Shown here piece after piece: positions 44,253-55,375 of a DNA stretch of 64,000 bases. The notes under the pieces were generated by a model. It did not search any database. It was not told the origin of the DNA and was given only the letters and a program-made list of their open reading frames with translations. The translations under genes and the position numbers were made by a program. Position 1 is the stretch's first letter; every line of letters starts with the position of its first letter. This stretch comes from Pelagibius sp050330205 (GTDB lineage: Bacteria; Pseudomonadota; Alphaproteobacteria; Kiloniellales; Kiloniellaceae). The stretch covers positions 99,471-163,470 of the forward strand of contig JBHJOA010000021.1 in assembly GCA_050330205.1 (NCBI GenBank). Reading direction: 5' to 3'.

Positions 44253-47200
44253 TCAGCGCAGTTGCCAGGCCCGCCGCAGGGCGTCGTCGGAAAGGCTGTA
44301 ACCCTGGCGCAGGGCCGCCAGCAGGCTGGTCAGGTTGCTCTCCAGGTTGATGTTGAAGCGGAACGGATGACCCTCCATGACCTCGGGGTTCTGGCCCAGG
44401 ATGGACAGCCGCACGATGGCGTCGTGATCGGCGGACTTGGCGATGTCCAGGGTCAACTCGTCGTAGTGGAAGTCTTCCAGCACCTTCACCGCCATTTCGA
44501 CCGTCTCGCCGCCGCCGGCCAGGGCCGAGCGCAGCGCCTGGATGCGGATCGACAGGCGGCCCGGCTCCAGGGCCTCGAAGTGGCCGTCGTCGACGATGAC
44601 GTCCTCGCCGGCGAAGACGACGGGCAGGCTGCCCTTCAGCCTGCCGCTGCCCGAGAGGCCATCGATCTCGATGAGATCGAAGAAGGTGGCGAGGTCCAGG
44701 CCCTCGGTGGACAGCACCACGCGGTTGCGTGCGGCGGCCGGGTCCAGCTCCGTCGGCGCCAGGCGCCAGCGCGCGCCGCCGAGGTCGAATCCGCCGTCCT
44801 CGACGGTGAGGTGCGGGCGCGGCGCCTGGTCGAGGGAAAACACCAGGGCGATGTTCTCGACCGGGACGCCGGCATCCAGGCTGCGGAGGGTGAGGCGCTG
44901 TCCCGGCGCGCTGGCCAGCGGCTGCAGGCCGGCGAGCGCGAGGTCGAGGTTGAGGCCGGCGACTTCGATCCCCGCGCTCTTGAAGGCGAGGTTGGCGAGG
45001 TTGAGGCGGCCGGACTCGGCGGCCGGATCGCGCGGCCAGGCGAGGCGCGCCGAGGCGGTGAGGTTGCCGCGCACCTCCTCGAGGCCGGCCAGCAGCGGCG
45101 AGACCGCCGCCGGCTGCAGGCCATCGGGCACAAAGGCGAGCAGGCGGCTCTCCGCCGTCAGTGACGCCGTACCGGCGTCGTCGTAGCGCCCGGTGAGGTC
45201 AGCCAGCACCTGGCCGCCGCTGAGGGAGACCTCGCCGGCGATGTCGTAGCCGCGGCCGGCGCGCTGCAGGCTGCCGTCGAGGGCCAGCGGCGCCGTCAGC
45301 GGCTCACTGCCCCCGAGACTGAAGCTGCCCACCGAAAAGCGGCTGCGTTGCGGGCGCAGTTCGCGGTCCAGGGCGACGGTGACCCGTGCCGCCTCGGCGG
45401 CGACCTCGTGGCCGGGCAGCGCCAGCCGGCGCGCGCCGACGTCGAGGTCGGCGGCGTGGCCGCTGTCGCGTTCGAAGCGGCCGGCGAGCTTCAGCGTCAC
45501 GGCCTCGGCGGCGACGTCGAGCGCCTCGGTGCCGCCGGCGCCGATGGCCAGGGCGGCGGCGTCCTGGGTGGCCTCCAGGGCGTAGCTGTAGCTGGCGGTA
45601 TCGGGTGCGGTATCCAGGCTGAGGGCCTTCACGGCCAGGGACAACGGTTTCTCCAACCGCAGCGGCGCGCCGGCGCCGAACTGCTGGATGCGCAGTTCGC
45701 CCGGCCGCGCGAGGGCGAGGCGCAGGCCGGCGGTGTCGTAGTCGGCGGTGAGCGGCAGCGCGACGACCACACTGCGCGCCTCGCGCCCGCCGAGGGCGAG
45801 GCTCTGCAGCTCGGCGCGGCCGTCCAGGCTGCCGGAGAACGCGGTGAGATCGAGGCCGTCGCCGAGGGTGGCGCTGCCGCGGCTGCGCAGCGCCAGCTGC
45901 ACGCCCTGATCGCTGGCCGCGCGCGCGGCAACGGCGATCTCGGCGCTGCGCGGCGGCCAGGCCGGGCGGCTCTTCAGGTGAAACGGCAGCTCGCCGGCGC
46001 TCTCGAGGGTGAGGTTGAGGCCGGAGGCGAGCAGCGGCAGCAGGTCCTCGGGCACGCCCAGCGCCGCGAGGCTGTCGCGGGCCGGGCGCTCCACCCGCAG
46101 CGCCGCGTCGTCGCGCAGCGTGACGTCCAGGGTATCGTCGCCCAGTTCCGCCGCCAGGGGGAGGTGCCCGGAGATTCCCGAGCTGCCATCGGCGACGGCG
46201 ACGCCGCCGAGGATGGCGTCGCCGGAGAGGCTGAGGCGGCTCTCTGCCAGCAGGCCGAGCAGCGCCGGCAGGTGCGCCGCCGTGGCGGCGGCCTCCGGCA
46301 GGTCGCCGGTGCCGCTGGCGTCCAGCACCAGGGTGCCCGCCGTCACTTGAGGGCCGGGCAGGGGCAGGAACTGCGCGAGGCCGCCGGCGGTGCGCAGCTC
46401 GCCCTGCAGGGAGACGGCGACGTCCTGGCGGCTGCCGGTCGCGCCGCGGCGCGCCTCGGCGGTGAGGTCGACGTACTCGCCGTCGCCCTCCAGGGTCAGC
46501 GCCAGGGCGGCGGCGGCGAGGCCGCCTTCGGCGGTCAGGCGGCCACGGGCGAGGCGGAGCGGCGCGGCGTCCGGCGGGGCGTAGGCGAGGTCGCCGAGGT
46601 CGAAGGCCGCCTCCAGACGCGGTTCCCCTTCGGCGCTTTGGCCGAGGGCGAGCCGGCCCCTGAGGTCGCCGAGGGCGAAGCCCTCCCAGGCGAAGCGGCC
46701 CTCGGCGATCTCGGCGTCGAGCCGCAGTGCGCCGTCGGCGCCGCGGCTGCCGGCGAGATCGGCCCGCAGCCGGCCAAGATCGCTGTCGAGGCGCAGCGCG
46801 ACCTCGGCGCGCAGGCCCCCGCGATCGTCCGGGCCGAGCCTGCCGGCGAGGTCGGCAGTGATCGGCCCGGAGGGCGTGGTCAAGATCACCTGGGCGTCGT
46901 GCAGCGCGACCTCGGGCAGCGCCACCTCGGGTGGCGTCACCTCGGGCAGCGGCGGGGCGGATCCGGTGCCGGGCGCGCTCTCCGCCGCGCCGCCGGTCAG
47001 GCGGTCGAAGGCCGGCTGCAGGCTGCCGAGCAGCGGCGCCTCACCGGTGATGTCGAGGCGCAGGCGCAGCCCCTCGATCTCCAGTCTGCTCACCGAGGGG
47101 GCGAGCCCGTCCAGCGCCGGCGTCGCCACGAGGCGCGCCAGCGCCACCTCCTGCCCGGTACCGAGCACCACGTCGCTGATTTCGATGCCGCCGGGCGTCA

Positions 47201-47390
47201 GCCGCGTCACCGTCAGTGCGCGGACCTCGATCCCCTGACCTTCCAGGTAGGCGATCGCGCCGCGGGTCGCGATGTCCTCGCGGAACAGGGCCGCGCCGCC
47301 GGCCGCCGCGATCAGAAGCAGGCCGAACGCCAGCAGGACGCGCACGAGACGCCGGGATCGTTTGGGCGGGGGGGAACCAGGCTGCGCCAT
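44253..47390 (-). CDS. ydbH: YdbH domain protein, AsmA-like intermembrane lipid transporter
   Basis: 1045 aa. An N-terminal membrane anchor (LVRVLLAFGLLLIAAAGGAA) is followed by a very long beta-rich region of repeated Leu/Gly/Ala strands, with the conserved YdbH (DUF3971/dicarboxylate-like) end: ALVFSLDQAPRPHLTVEDGG, FDLIEIDGLSGSGRLKGSLP and NPEVMEGHPFRFNINLESNL. With YnbE it is thought to form a hydrophobic groove carrying phospholipids between the inner and outer membranes. Its ATG at 47390 lies 114 bases after the mirrored repeat that separates it from coxM. Confidence 0.9.
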   Translation of the reverse strand: MAQPGSPPPKRSRRLVRVLLAFGLLLIAAAGGAALFREDIATRGAIAYLEGQGIEVRALTVTRLTPGGIEISDVVLGTGQEVALARLVATPALDGLAPSVSRLEIEGLRLRLDITGEAPLLGSLQPAFDRLTGGAAESAPGTGSAPPLPEVTPPEVALPEVALHDAQVILTTPSGPITADLAGRLGPDDRGGLRAEVALRLDSDLGRLRADLAGSRGADGALRLDAEIAEGRFAWEGFALGDLRGRLALGQSAEGEPRLEAAFDLGDLAYAPPDAAPLRLARGRLTAEGGLAAAALALTLEGDGEYVDLTAEARRGATGSRQDVAVSLQGELRTAGGLAQFLPLPGPQVTAGTLVLDASGTGDLPEAAATAAHLPALLGLLAESRLSLSGDAILGGVAVADGSSGISGHLPLAAELGDDTLDVTLRDDAALRVERPARDSLAALGVPEDLLPLLASGLNLTLESAGELPFHLKSRPAWPPRSAEIAVAARAASDQGVQLALRSRGSATLGDGLDLTAFSGSLDGRAELQSLALGGREARSVVVALPLTADYDTAGLRLALARPGELRIQQFGAGAPLRLEKPLSLAVKALSLDTAPDTASYSYALEATQDAAALAIGAGGTEALDVAAEAVTLKLAGRFERDSGHAADLDVGARRLALPGHEVAAEAARVTVALDRELRPQRSRFSVGSFSLGGSEPLTAPLALDGSLQRAGRGYDIAGEVSLSGGQVLADLTGRYDDAGTASLTAESRLLAFVPDGLQPAAVSPLLAGLEEVRGNLTASARLAWPRDPAAESGRLNLANLAFKSAGIEVAGLNLDLALAGLQPLASAPGQRLTLRSLDAGVPVENIALVFSLDQAPRPHLTVEDGGFDLGGARWRLAPTELDPAAARNRVVLSTEGLDLATFFDLIEIDGLSGSGRLKGSLPVVFAGEDVIVDDGHFEALEPGRLSIRIQALRSALAGGGETVEMAVKVLEDFHYDELTLDIAKSADHDAIVRLSILGQNPEVMEGHPFRFNINLESNLTSLLAALRQGYSLSDDALRRAWQLR

Positions 47391-47503
47391 GACGCGAGGC
47401 TACCCCAGGCGACAGAGCCCGTCATCCCGGCAAACTGGGCCGGCAAACCGCGACCGTCAGTCCGACAATGCGCAGCTTGTGGAGGGGCTGGATTGAGAAC
47501 CTG

Positions 47504-47630
47504 CGTGCTTCGAGACGCGCGCTGCTGCGCGCTCCTCAGCATGAGGGAGTCTTTTTGTGCCGCAAAGAATCTGCCTCATCCTGAGGAACCCGTCCGGGCA
47601 ATCGCCCGGACGGGTGTCTCGAAGGACGCA
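47504..47630. repeat. mirrored pair of the CTTCGAGACG repeat
   Basis: A forward copy CGTGCTTCGAGACGCG ... CTCCTCAGCATGAGGG (47504-47547) faces an inverted copy CCTCATCCTGAGGA ... GTCTCGAAGGACGCA (47574-47630). The inverted copy contains its own hairpin, CCGTCCGGGCAATCGCCCGGACGG. Same family as 10813-11176 and 62415-62540. Confidence 0.85.
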
Positions 47631-47663
47631 GGCTACTCTTGCGGCGGATGCCGCGTTCGGGGT

Positions 47664-48458
47664 CTATCCGGCCGCGGCGACGGCGCGCTTCAGCATCACG
47701 CCCACCAGGTTGGCGCGGTACTCCGCCGAGGCGTGGATGTCGCTGTTGAGTCCGTCGGCGCCGACCTTCACGCCGGCGACGGCGTCGGCCGAGAAGCTGC
47801 CGCCCAGCGCCTGCTCCGCCTCGGCGAGGCGGTACACGCAGGGCGCGGCGCCGGTCACCGCGACGCGCAGGCCGGCGGGGCCCTTGGAGACCATGACGCC
47901 GACGATGGCGTAGCGCGAGGCGGGGTTGGCGAACTTCGCGTAGGCCGCCTTCTCCGGGATCGGGAAGGCGACGGCGGTGACGATCTCGTCCTCCGCCAGC
48001 GCCGTCTCGAACATGCCGGTGAAGAAGTCGTCGGCCGGAATCTGGCGCTTGGTGGTGTGCACCGTGGCGCCGAGGCCGACGAGGCCGGCCGGATAGTCCG
48101 CCGCCGGGTCGTTGTTGGCGATGGAGCCGCCGATGGTGCCGCGGTTGCGCACCTGCGGATCGCCGATGCCGTCGGCGAGTCGGGCGAGGGCGGGAATCTT
48201 CGCCTTCACCGTGGCGTCGGCGGCGACTGCCGCGTGCGGTGTCATGGCACCGATGACGATGTTGCCGCCTTCCTCGCGGATGCCGCGGAGCCCGGCGATG
48301 GCACCGAGATCGACGACGTCGGCGGGGTTCGCCAGGCGCTGCTTCATGGTCGGGATCAGCGTCATGCCGCCGGCCAGGATCTTGGCGTCGCCGCTGCTGG
48401 TGAGGGCGGCGACGGCGGCGTCCACGGAAGCGGGGCGGTGGTGGGTAAAGTCGTACAT
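47664..48458 (-). CDS. coxM: CODH-type FAD-binding subunit (CoxM-like)
   Basis: Medium subunit of a xanthine-oxidase-family enzyme, 264 aa. It carries FAD and passes electrons from the Fe-S subunit to the acceptor. YDFTHHRPASVDAAVAAL opens it; the FAD motifs are AKILAGGMTLIPTMKQRL (AGGQSL in classic members) and RNRGTIGGSIANNDPAADYP (TIGG). The C-terminal CO_deh_flav domain begins near residue 170. It lies 15 bases after coxL. The order S-L-M differs from the M-S-L order of the classic form I operon. Confidence 0.93.
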   Translation of the reverse strand: MYDFTHHRPASVDAAVAALTSSGDAKILAGGMTLIPTMKQRLANPADVVDLGAIAGLRGIREEGGNIVIGAMTPHAAVAADATVKAKIPALARLADGIGDPQVRNRGTIGGSIANNDPAADYPAGLVGLGATVHTTKRQIPADDFFTGMFETALAEDEIVTAVAFPIPEKAAYAKFANPASRYAIVGVMVSKGPAGLRVAVTGAAPCVYRLAEAEQALGGSFSADAVAGVKVGADGLNSDIHASAEYRANLVGVMLKRAVAAAG

Positions 48459-48473
48459 TTTTTCGATCTCCCC

Positions 48474-50840
<2,367 letters not shown>

Positions 50841-50844
50841 GGTC

Positions 50845-51312
<468 letters not shown>

Positions 51313-51335
51313 CGGATCTCCCTTTCCTTGCCTTT

Positions 51336-51353
51336 TCGGACGGAATGTCCGGA
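51336..51353. promoter_or_regulatory. short palindrome and A/T run in the coxS leader
   Basis: CGGAC (51337-51341), a 5-base spacer, GTCCG (51347-51351), then a run of T and A to 51366. On the minus strand it lies 24 bases before coxS. It may be an operator, or a plus-strand terminator-like hairpin; nothing transcribed towards it from the plus strand was found. Confidence 0.35.
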
Positions 51354-51513
51354 TTTTTTTATTTTGGGTCGCAAGCCGCGGGTCTACCCATCTCCCCGGC
51401 GGCCGGCGGTTTCCTTGTAACGCTCAAGCATGTTGCCGCGCGTGCCTGCGGTCAAGGGGCGCGGCGTGTCGGTTTTGTGAATCCTCCCGCCATGGCGCCC
51501 GCCAGGACGCCTG

Positions 51514-52140
51514 TCAGAGCGCGAAAATGGCGATCAGCAGCAGCACTGCCACCAGCAGCCCGACCACCCAGACGCCTGTCGAGGCGCCGGCACCCACATC
51601 CGCGTCGGCGGCCGGTGCGGGGGGCGATGCGGGGGCAGGGGCCGGTTGCGCGGCTGGGGCCGGTGCGGGTGCGGCTTTGGCCGCCGCGGCCGGCGCTGCG
51701 GCGGCGGTGACGGTTTCTGCGAAACGGGAAAAGAAGTCGTCGGCCATCTTCTTGGCGGTTCCGTCGATCAGGCGCGAGCCGATCTGCGCCAGCTTGCCGC
51801 CGACCTGGGCGTCGACGTCGTAGCTCAGCAGGGTGGCGGCGCCGTCGTCCTCCAGGCGCACCTTGGCACCACCCTTGGCGAAGCCGGCGGCGCCGCCCTT
51901 GCCCTCGCCGCGGATGGTGTAGCCGTTGGGCGGATCAAGATCGCTGAGGGTCACCTCGCCGGCGAAACGGGCCGACACCGGTCCGACCTTGGCGCGCACC
52001 TTGGCAGCAAATGAGGTATCGGAGGTTTTCTCGATCTCCTCCACGCCGGGAATGCAGCTTCGCAGCACCTCGACGTCGTTCAGTGCCTCCCACACGGCCT
52101 CGCGCGGGGCTTCGATACGGTATTGCCCGGTCATCTGCAT
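51514..52140 (-). CDS. coxG: CoxG-like SRPBCC protein with C-terminal membrane anchor
   Basis: 208 aa. Residues 1-150 form the SRPBCC (CoxG) fold: QYRIEAPREAVWEALNDVEV, LRSCIPGVEEI, FAGEVTLSDLDPPNGYTIRG and LSYDVDAQVGGKLAQIGSRL. An Ala/Pro linker leads to one hydrophobic helix at the very end (WVVGLLVAVLLLIAIFAL). CoxG-type proteins recruit CO dehydrogenase to the membrane and deliver quinone in characterised systems; the anchor here fits. Same strand as coxS, separated by 201 bases. Confidence 0.9.
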   Translation of the reverse strand: MQMTGQYRIEAPREAVWEALNDVEVLRSCIPGVEEIEKTSDTSFAAKVRAKVGPVSARFAGEVTLSDLDPPNGYTIRGEGKGGAAGFAKGGAKVRLEDDGAATLLSYDVDAQVGGKLAQIGSRLIDGTAKKMADDFFSRFAETVTAAAAPAAAAKAAPAPAPAAQPAPAPASPPAPAADADVGAGASTGVWVVGLLVAVLLLIAIFAL

Positions 52141-52254
52141 GATGCGTCGGAACCCCCTCTGTTCTGCGGAACCGCCGGTGCGAACGGCCTCACCGTCAGA
52201 ATTGACGTTCCGCCGCTGCGGTTCAAGCCCCTCCTTGGTCGAAGGGTGGCGGAA

Positions 52255-52671
52255 TCAGTCCTCGTCGCGAGGGCGGGCGGCCAGGGAGGCCGGATCGTCG
52301 CCGGCGGCGGGGGGCGGATCGAAGTTGGCCCAGCCATAGTCGGTGCCGGTCGGCGGCAGCTTGCCGGCCATGCCCGGCTGGCTGTGCAGGTAGGACTTGG
52401 CGATGAAGTTGGCGGTGATCGGCGCGGTGAGGAAGAGGAAGAGGGTGATCAGCAACTCGTGCAGCGACAGGTGGCTTTCGTCCCAAAGGATATAGGTCAT
52501 GGAGGCGATGAGCACCGAGCCGACGCCCAGGGTGGTCGCCTTGGTGGGCGCGTGCAGGCGGGTCATCAGGTCCGGCAGCTTGGCGAGGCCGAAGGAGCCG
52601 ACCAGACCGAAGACACCGCCGCTGACGATCAGCGCAGAGATCAGCAGTTCGATCAGGAAGTCCATGGCCAC
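52255..52671 (-). CDS. mnhG: Mrp antiporter subunit G
   Basis: 138 aa membrane subunit of the multisubunit Na+(K+)/H+ antiporter. Three helices, with LPDLMTRLHAPTKATTLGVG as the family signature. Last gene of the operon; 7 bases after mnhF. The C-terminal 35 residues (after PGMAGKLPPTGTDYGWANFD) are a soluble tail. Confidence 0.93.
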   Translation of the reverse strand: MAMDFLIELLISALIVSGGVFGLVGSFGLAKLPDLMTRLHAPTKATTLGVGSVLIASMTYILWDESHLSLHELLITLFLFLTAPITANFIAKSYLHSQPGMAGKLPPTGTDYGWANFDPPPAAGDDPASLAARPRDED

Positions 52672-52678
52672 GACGTCC

Positions 52679-52948
52679 TCACTCGATGATGTCGCCGCGC
52701 AGGATGAACCTGCAGTAGGCGACGGTGGAGATGAAGCCGACCATGGCGAACAGCAGCGCGGCTTCGAAATAGACCGTGGTATCGCTGGAGATGCCGTAGA
52801 GGATCAGCAGGGCGATGCCGTTGATCACCATGGTATCCAGCGAGAGCACGCGGTCTGCCATGCCGGGCCCCTTGGCCAGGCGGTAGAGGTTCAGCAGCAG
52901 GCCGAAGCCGAAGCAGGCGAAGGCGAACAGCAGGGCGTAGGCAATCAT
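52679..52948 (-). CDS. mnhF: Mrp antiporter subunit F
   Basis: 89 aa, three helices; GPGMADRVLSLDTMVINGIA is the family motif. Overlaps mnhE by 4 bases (ATGA). Confidence 0.93.
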   Translation of the reverse strand: MIAYALLFAFACFGFGLLLNLYRLAKGPGMADRVLSLDTMVINGIALLILYGISSDTTVYFEAALLFAMVGFISTVAYCRFILRGDIIE

Positions 52949-53487
52949 TCGAAAATCTCCTTCAGCCGCGCTTCATAGCGTTGCTTGATCTGCTGCACCG
53001 TGCCCGCGGGATCGTCGGTGTCCAGGCAGTGGACCAGAAGGCTGCGGCCGTCCGCCGAGAGGTCGGAACTGACGGTGCCCGGGGTCATGGTGATGGTGCC
53101 GGCCAGCACCGTGATGGCCTCCGGCGAGTAGACCTCCAGGGGAATGGTGATGAAATGGGGCCGTAGTTCGCTGCCGCTCTTGAACACCACGATGTAGGCG
53201 ACCTTGACGTTGGCCACGCAGATGTCCCACAGCACCAGCAGGACGTACTCGGCGATCTTCAGCGGCCGGCGTATTTTCGGGCGCTGGGGCCAGTAGGCCG
53301 TCGTCAGCTGCGGCACGGCGATGCCGAGGATGACGCCCAGCACCAGCCCGCCGAGGGAGAAGCTGTTCAGCAGCATCATCCAGACCACCACTACGGTCAG
53401 CGTCAGCAGCGGGTGCGGCAGCAGCCGGGCGAACAACGTGCGCTTCTCCTGCTGGCCCGCGGCCTTGTGTCCGGGTGCGCCGCTCAT
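52945..53487 (-). CDS. mnhE: Mrp antiporter subunit E
   Basis: 180 aa. Two N-terminal helices and the soluble MnhE domain: TIPLEVYSPEAITVLAGTIT, MTPGTVSSDLSADGRSLLVH is the family signature. A basic leader of about 25 residues precedes the first helix. Overlaps mnhD and mnhF by 4 bases each. Confidence 0.94.
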   Translation of the reverse strand: MSGAPGHKAAGQQEKRTLFARLLPHPLLTLTVVVVWMMLLNSFSLGGLVLGVILGIAVPQLTTAYWPQRPKIRRPLKIAEYVLLVLWDICVANVKVAYIVVFKSGSELRPHFITIPLEVYSPEAITVLAGTITMTPGTVSSDLSADGRSLLVHCLDTDDPAGTVQQIKQRYEARLKEIFE

Positions 53488-55013
53488 CGCGCCGCCACCG
53501 CTTCAGGGCCGAGCACGGCGCGGATGTAGCCGCTCGGGTCGTAGAGCCCGGCGGCGGTGGCTTCCAGGTAGCCGGTAACCGGCCCGGCGAAGACGGCAAG
53601 GGCGACCATGGCCGCCAGCATCGCCCCGGCGGCGGCGACCGGCAAGCCCGCGCGGGTCGGCGCCTCCGGATTGGCGCTGCCGGGCACCGCGGCGCTCTTC
53701 CAGAACACCAGGCTGCCGGCGCGCGCGAAGCCGACGATAGTGACCAGCGAGGTGATCAGGACCACCGCCCAGACGGTGGCCATGGAGTCCGAAGCGCGGG
53801 CGCTGTCGAGCACCATCAGCTTGCCGAGGAACCCGGTCAGCGGCGGCATGCCGGCCATGCCGATGGCGGCCAGGAAGAACAGACCGGCCAGCAGGCCGCC
53901 GTTGGCGATGCCGGGCGCGGTCACCAGGCGGTCGCCGGCGCCGCCGCGCCGCACGACGATCTGGTCGTTGATGAGAAACAGGGCCGCCGCCGCGAAGGTC
54001 GAGTGGATCAGGTAGAAGAGGGCAGCCACCGTCGCCGTCGGCGTGAAGAGGGCGACGGCCGTCAGCAGCGTGCCCATGGAGGCCACCACCGAGAAGCAGA
54101 TCAGCCGCGTCAGCGCCTTGGCGCCGAGCACGCCGGCGGAGCCGACGACCAGGGTGACCAGCGCCGCCGGCAGCAGCCAGTCGGCGGCCAGCCAGGCGTC
54201 GGGCCCCGCTTCGCCGCCGAAGACGATGGTGTAGACGCGGATGATGGCGTAGGCGCCGACCTTGGTCATGATGGCGAAGAGCGCAGCGACCGGCGCCGGC
54301 GCGTTGGCATAGGTGCCGGGCAGCCAGAAGTGGATCGGCACCAGCGCCGCCTTCACCGCGAAGACCACCAGCAGCAGCAGGGCACCGACCCGCAGCAGCG
54401 CCTGGTCGCTCTCCGGCACCAGCGGCACCTTCACCGCCAGGTCGGCCATGTTGAGGGTGCCGGTGACGGCGTAGAGGGTGCCGACGGCGAGCAGGAACAG
54501 CGTCGAACCGGCGAGGTTCACGGTCACGTACTGCACGCCGGCCTTCATCCGCGCGGCGCCGCCGCCGTGCAGCATCAGCCCGTAGGAGGCGATCAGCAGC
54601 ACCTCGAAGAAGACGAAGAGGTTGAACACGTCGCCGGTCAGGAAGGCGCCGTTGATGCCCATGAGCTGGAACTGGAAGAGGGCATGGAAGTGCCGCCCGC
54701 GCCGGTCCCACTCGCTGGAGATCGCGTAGATCGCCACCGCCACCGAGAGGATGCCGGTCAGCAGCACCATCAGCGCGGAGAGGCGGTCGAGCACCAGCAC
54801 GATGCCGAAGGGAGCCGGCCAGTTGCCGAGCTCGTAGAGCTGCGGCGGCCCGCCGGCAGCGGTGACGGTCAGGCCGATCGCCACCGCCAGCAGCGCCACG
54901 GCGCCGGCCAGGGAGAATACCCGCTGCAGCAGCAGGTCGTGGCGCATCGCCAGCACGATCAACGGCGCCAGCAGCGACGGCAGCACCACCGGCACGACGA
55001 TCCAGTGGTTCAT
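53484..55013 (-). CDS. mnhD: Mrp antiporter subunit D
   Basis: 509 aa, about 14 helices, homologous to the NuoN/L/M proton-pumping subunits of complex I. GDVFNLFVFFEVLLIASYGL contains the conserved glutamate in the fifth helix, and FAVKAALVPIHFWLPGTYAN the conserved lysine. Start ATG at 55013 overlaps mnhC by 4 bases. A longer frame in another phase spans this gene and mnhA but is a composition artefact. Confidence 0.94.
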   Translation of the reverse strand: MNHWIVVPVVLPSLLAPLIVLAMRHDLLLQRVFSLAGAVALLAVAIGLTVTAAGGPPQLYELGNWPAPFGIVLVLDRLSALMVLLTGILSVAVAIYAISSEWDRRGRHFHALFQFQLMGINGAFLTGDVFNLFVFFEVLLIASYGLMLHGGGAARMKAGVQYVTVNLAGSTLFLLAVGTLYAVTGTLNMADLAVKVPLVPESDQALLRVGALLLLVVFAVKAALVPIHFWLPGTYANAPAPVAALFAIMTKVGAYAIIRVYTIVFGGEAGPDAWLAADWLLPAALVTLVVGSAGVLGAKALTRLICFSVVASMGTLLTAVALFTPTATVAALFYLIHSTFAAAALFLINDQIVVRRGGAGDRLVTAPGIANGGLLAGLFFLAAIGMAGMPPLTGFLGKLMVLDSARASDSMATVWAVVLITSLVTIVGFARAGSLVFWKSAAVPGSANPEAPTRAGLPVAAAGAMLAAMVALAVFAGPVTGYLEATAAGLYDPSGYIRAVLGPEAVAAR

Positions 55014-55375
55014 CGGCCGCCCCCCGCGCCGTCGTCGGCGTCCGGTCCGGCGGCCTCGTCGGTGTCGACGGCGTCGGTGCCGGCCTCGAGGAAGGCGCGC
55101 AGCGCCAGCACTACGATGAGGGCGGTCATGCCGAAGGAGATCACGATGGCGGTCAGCACCAATGCCTGCGGCAGCGGGTCGGTGTAGCCGCTGGCGTCCG
55201 GCGTGATTACCGGCGGCTGGTTGATGGCCAGCCGCCCGGTGGCGAAGAGGAAGACGTTGACCGCGTAGGACAGCAGGGCCAGGCCGACGATCACCGGGAA
55301 GGTGCGCGCGCGCAGCAGCAGGTAGACCCCTGCCGCGGTCATGGCGCCGATGCCGCTGGCGACGAGGAACTCCAT
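55010..55375 (-). CDS. mnhC: Mrp antiporter subunit C
   Basis: 121 aa, three helices, NuoK-like. GLALLSYAVNVFLFATGRL and DPLPQALVLTAIVISFGMTA match the family. It begins directly after the mnhA stop and overlaps mnhD by 4 bases. The C-terminus has an acidic Asp/Glu tail. Confidence 0.94.
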   Translation of the reverse strand: MEFLVASGIGAMTAAGVYLLLRARTFPVIVGLALLSYAVNVFLFATGRLAINQPPVITPDASGYTDPLPQALVLTAIVISFGMTALIVVLALRAFLEAGTDAVDTDEAAGPDADDGAGGGR

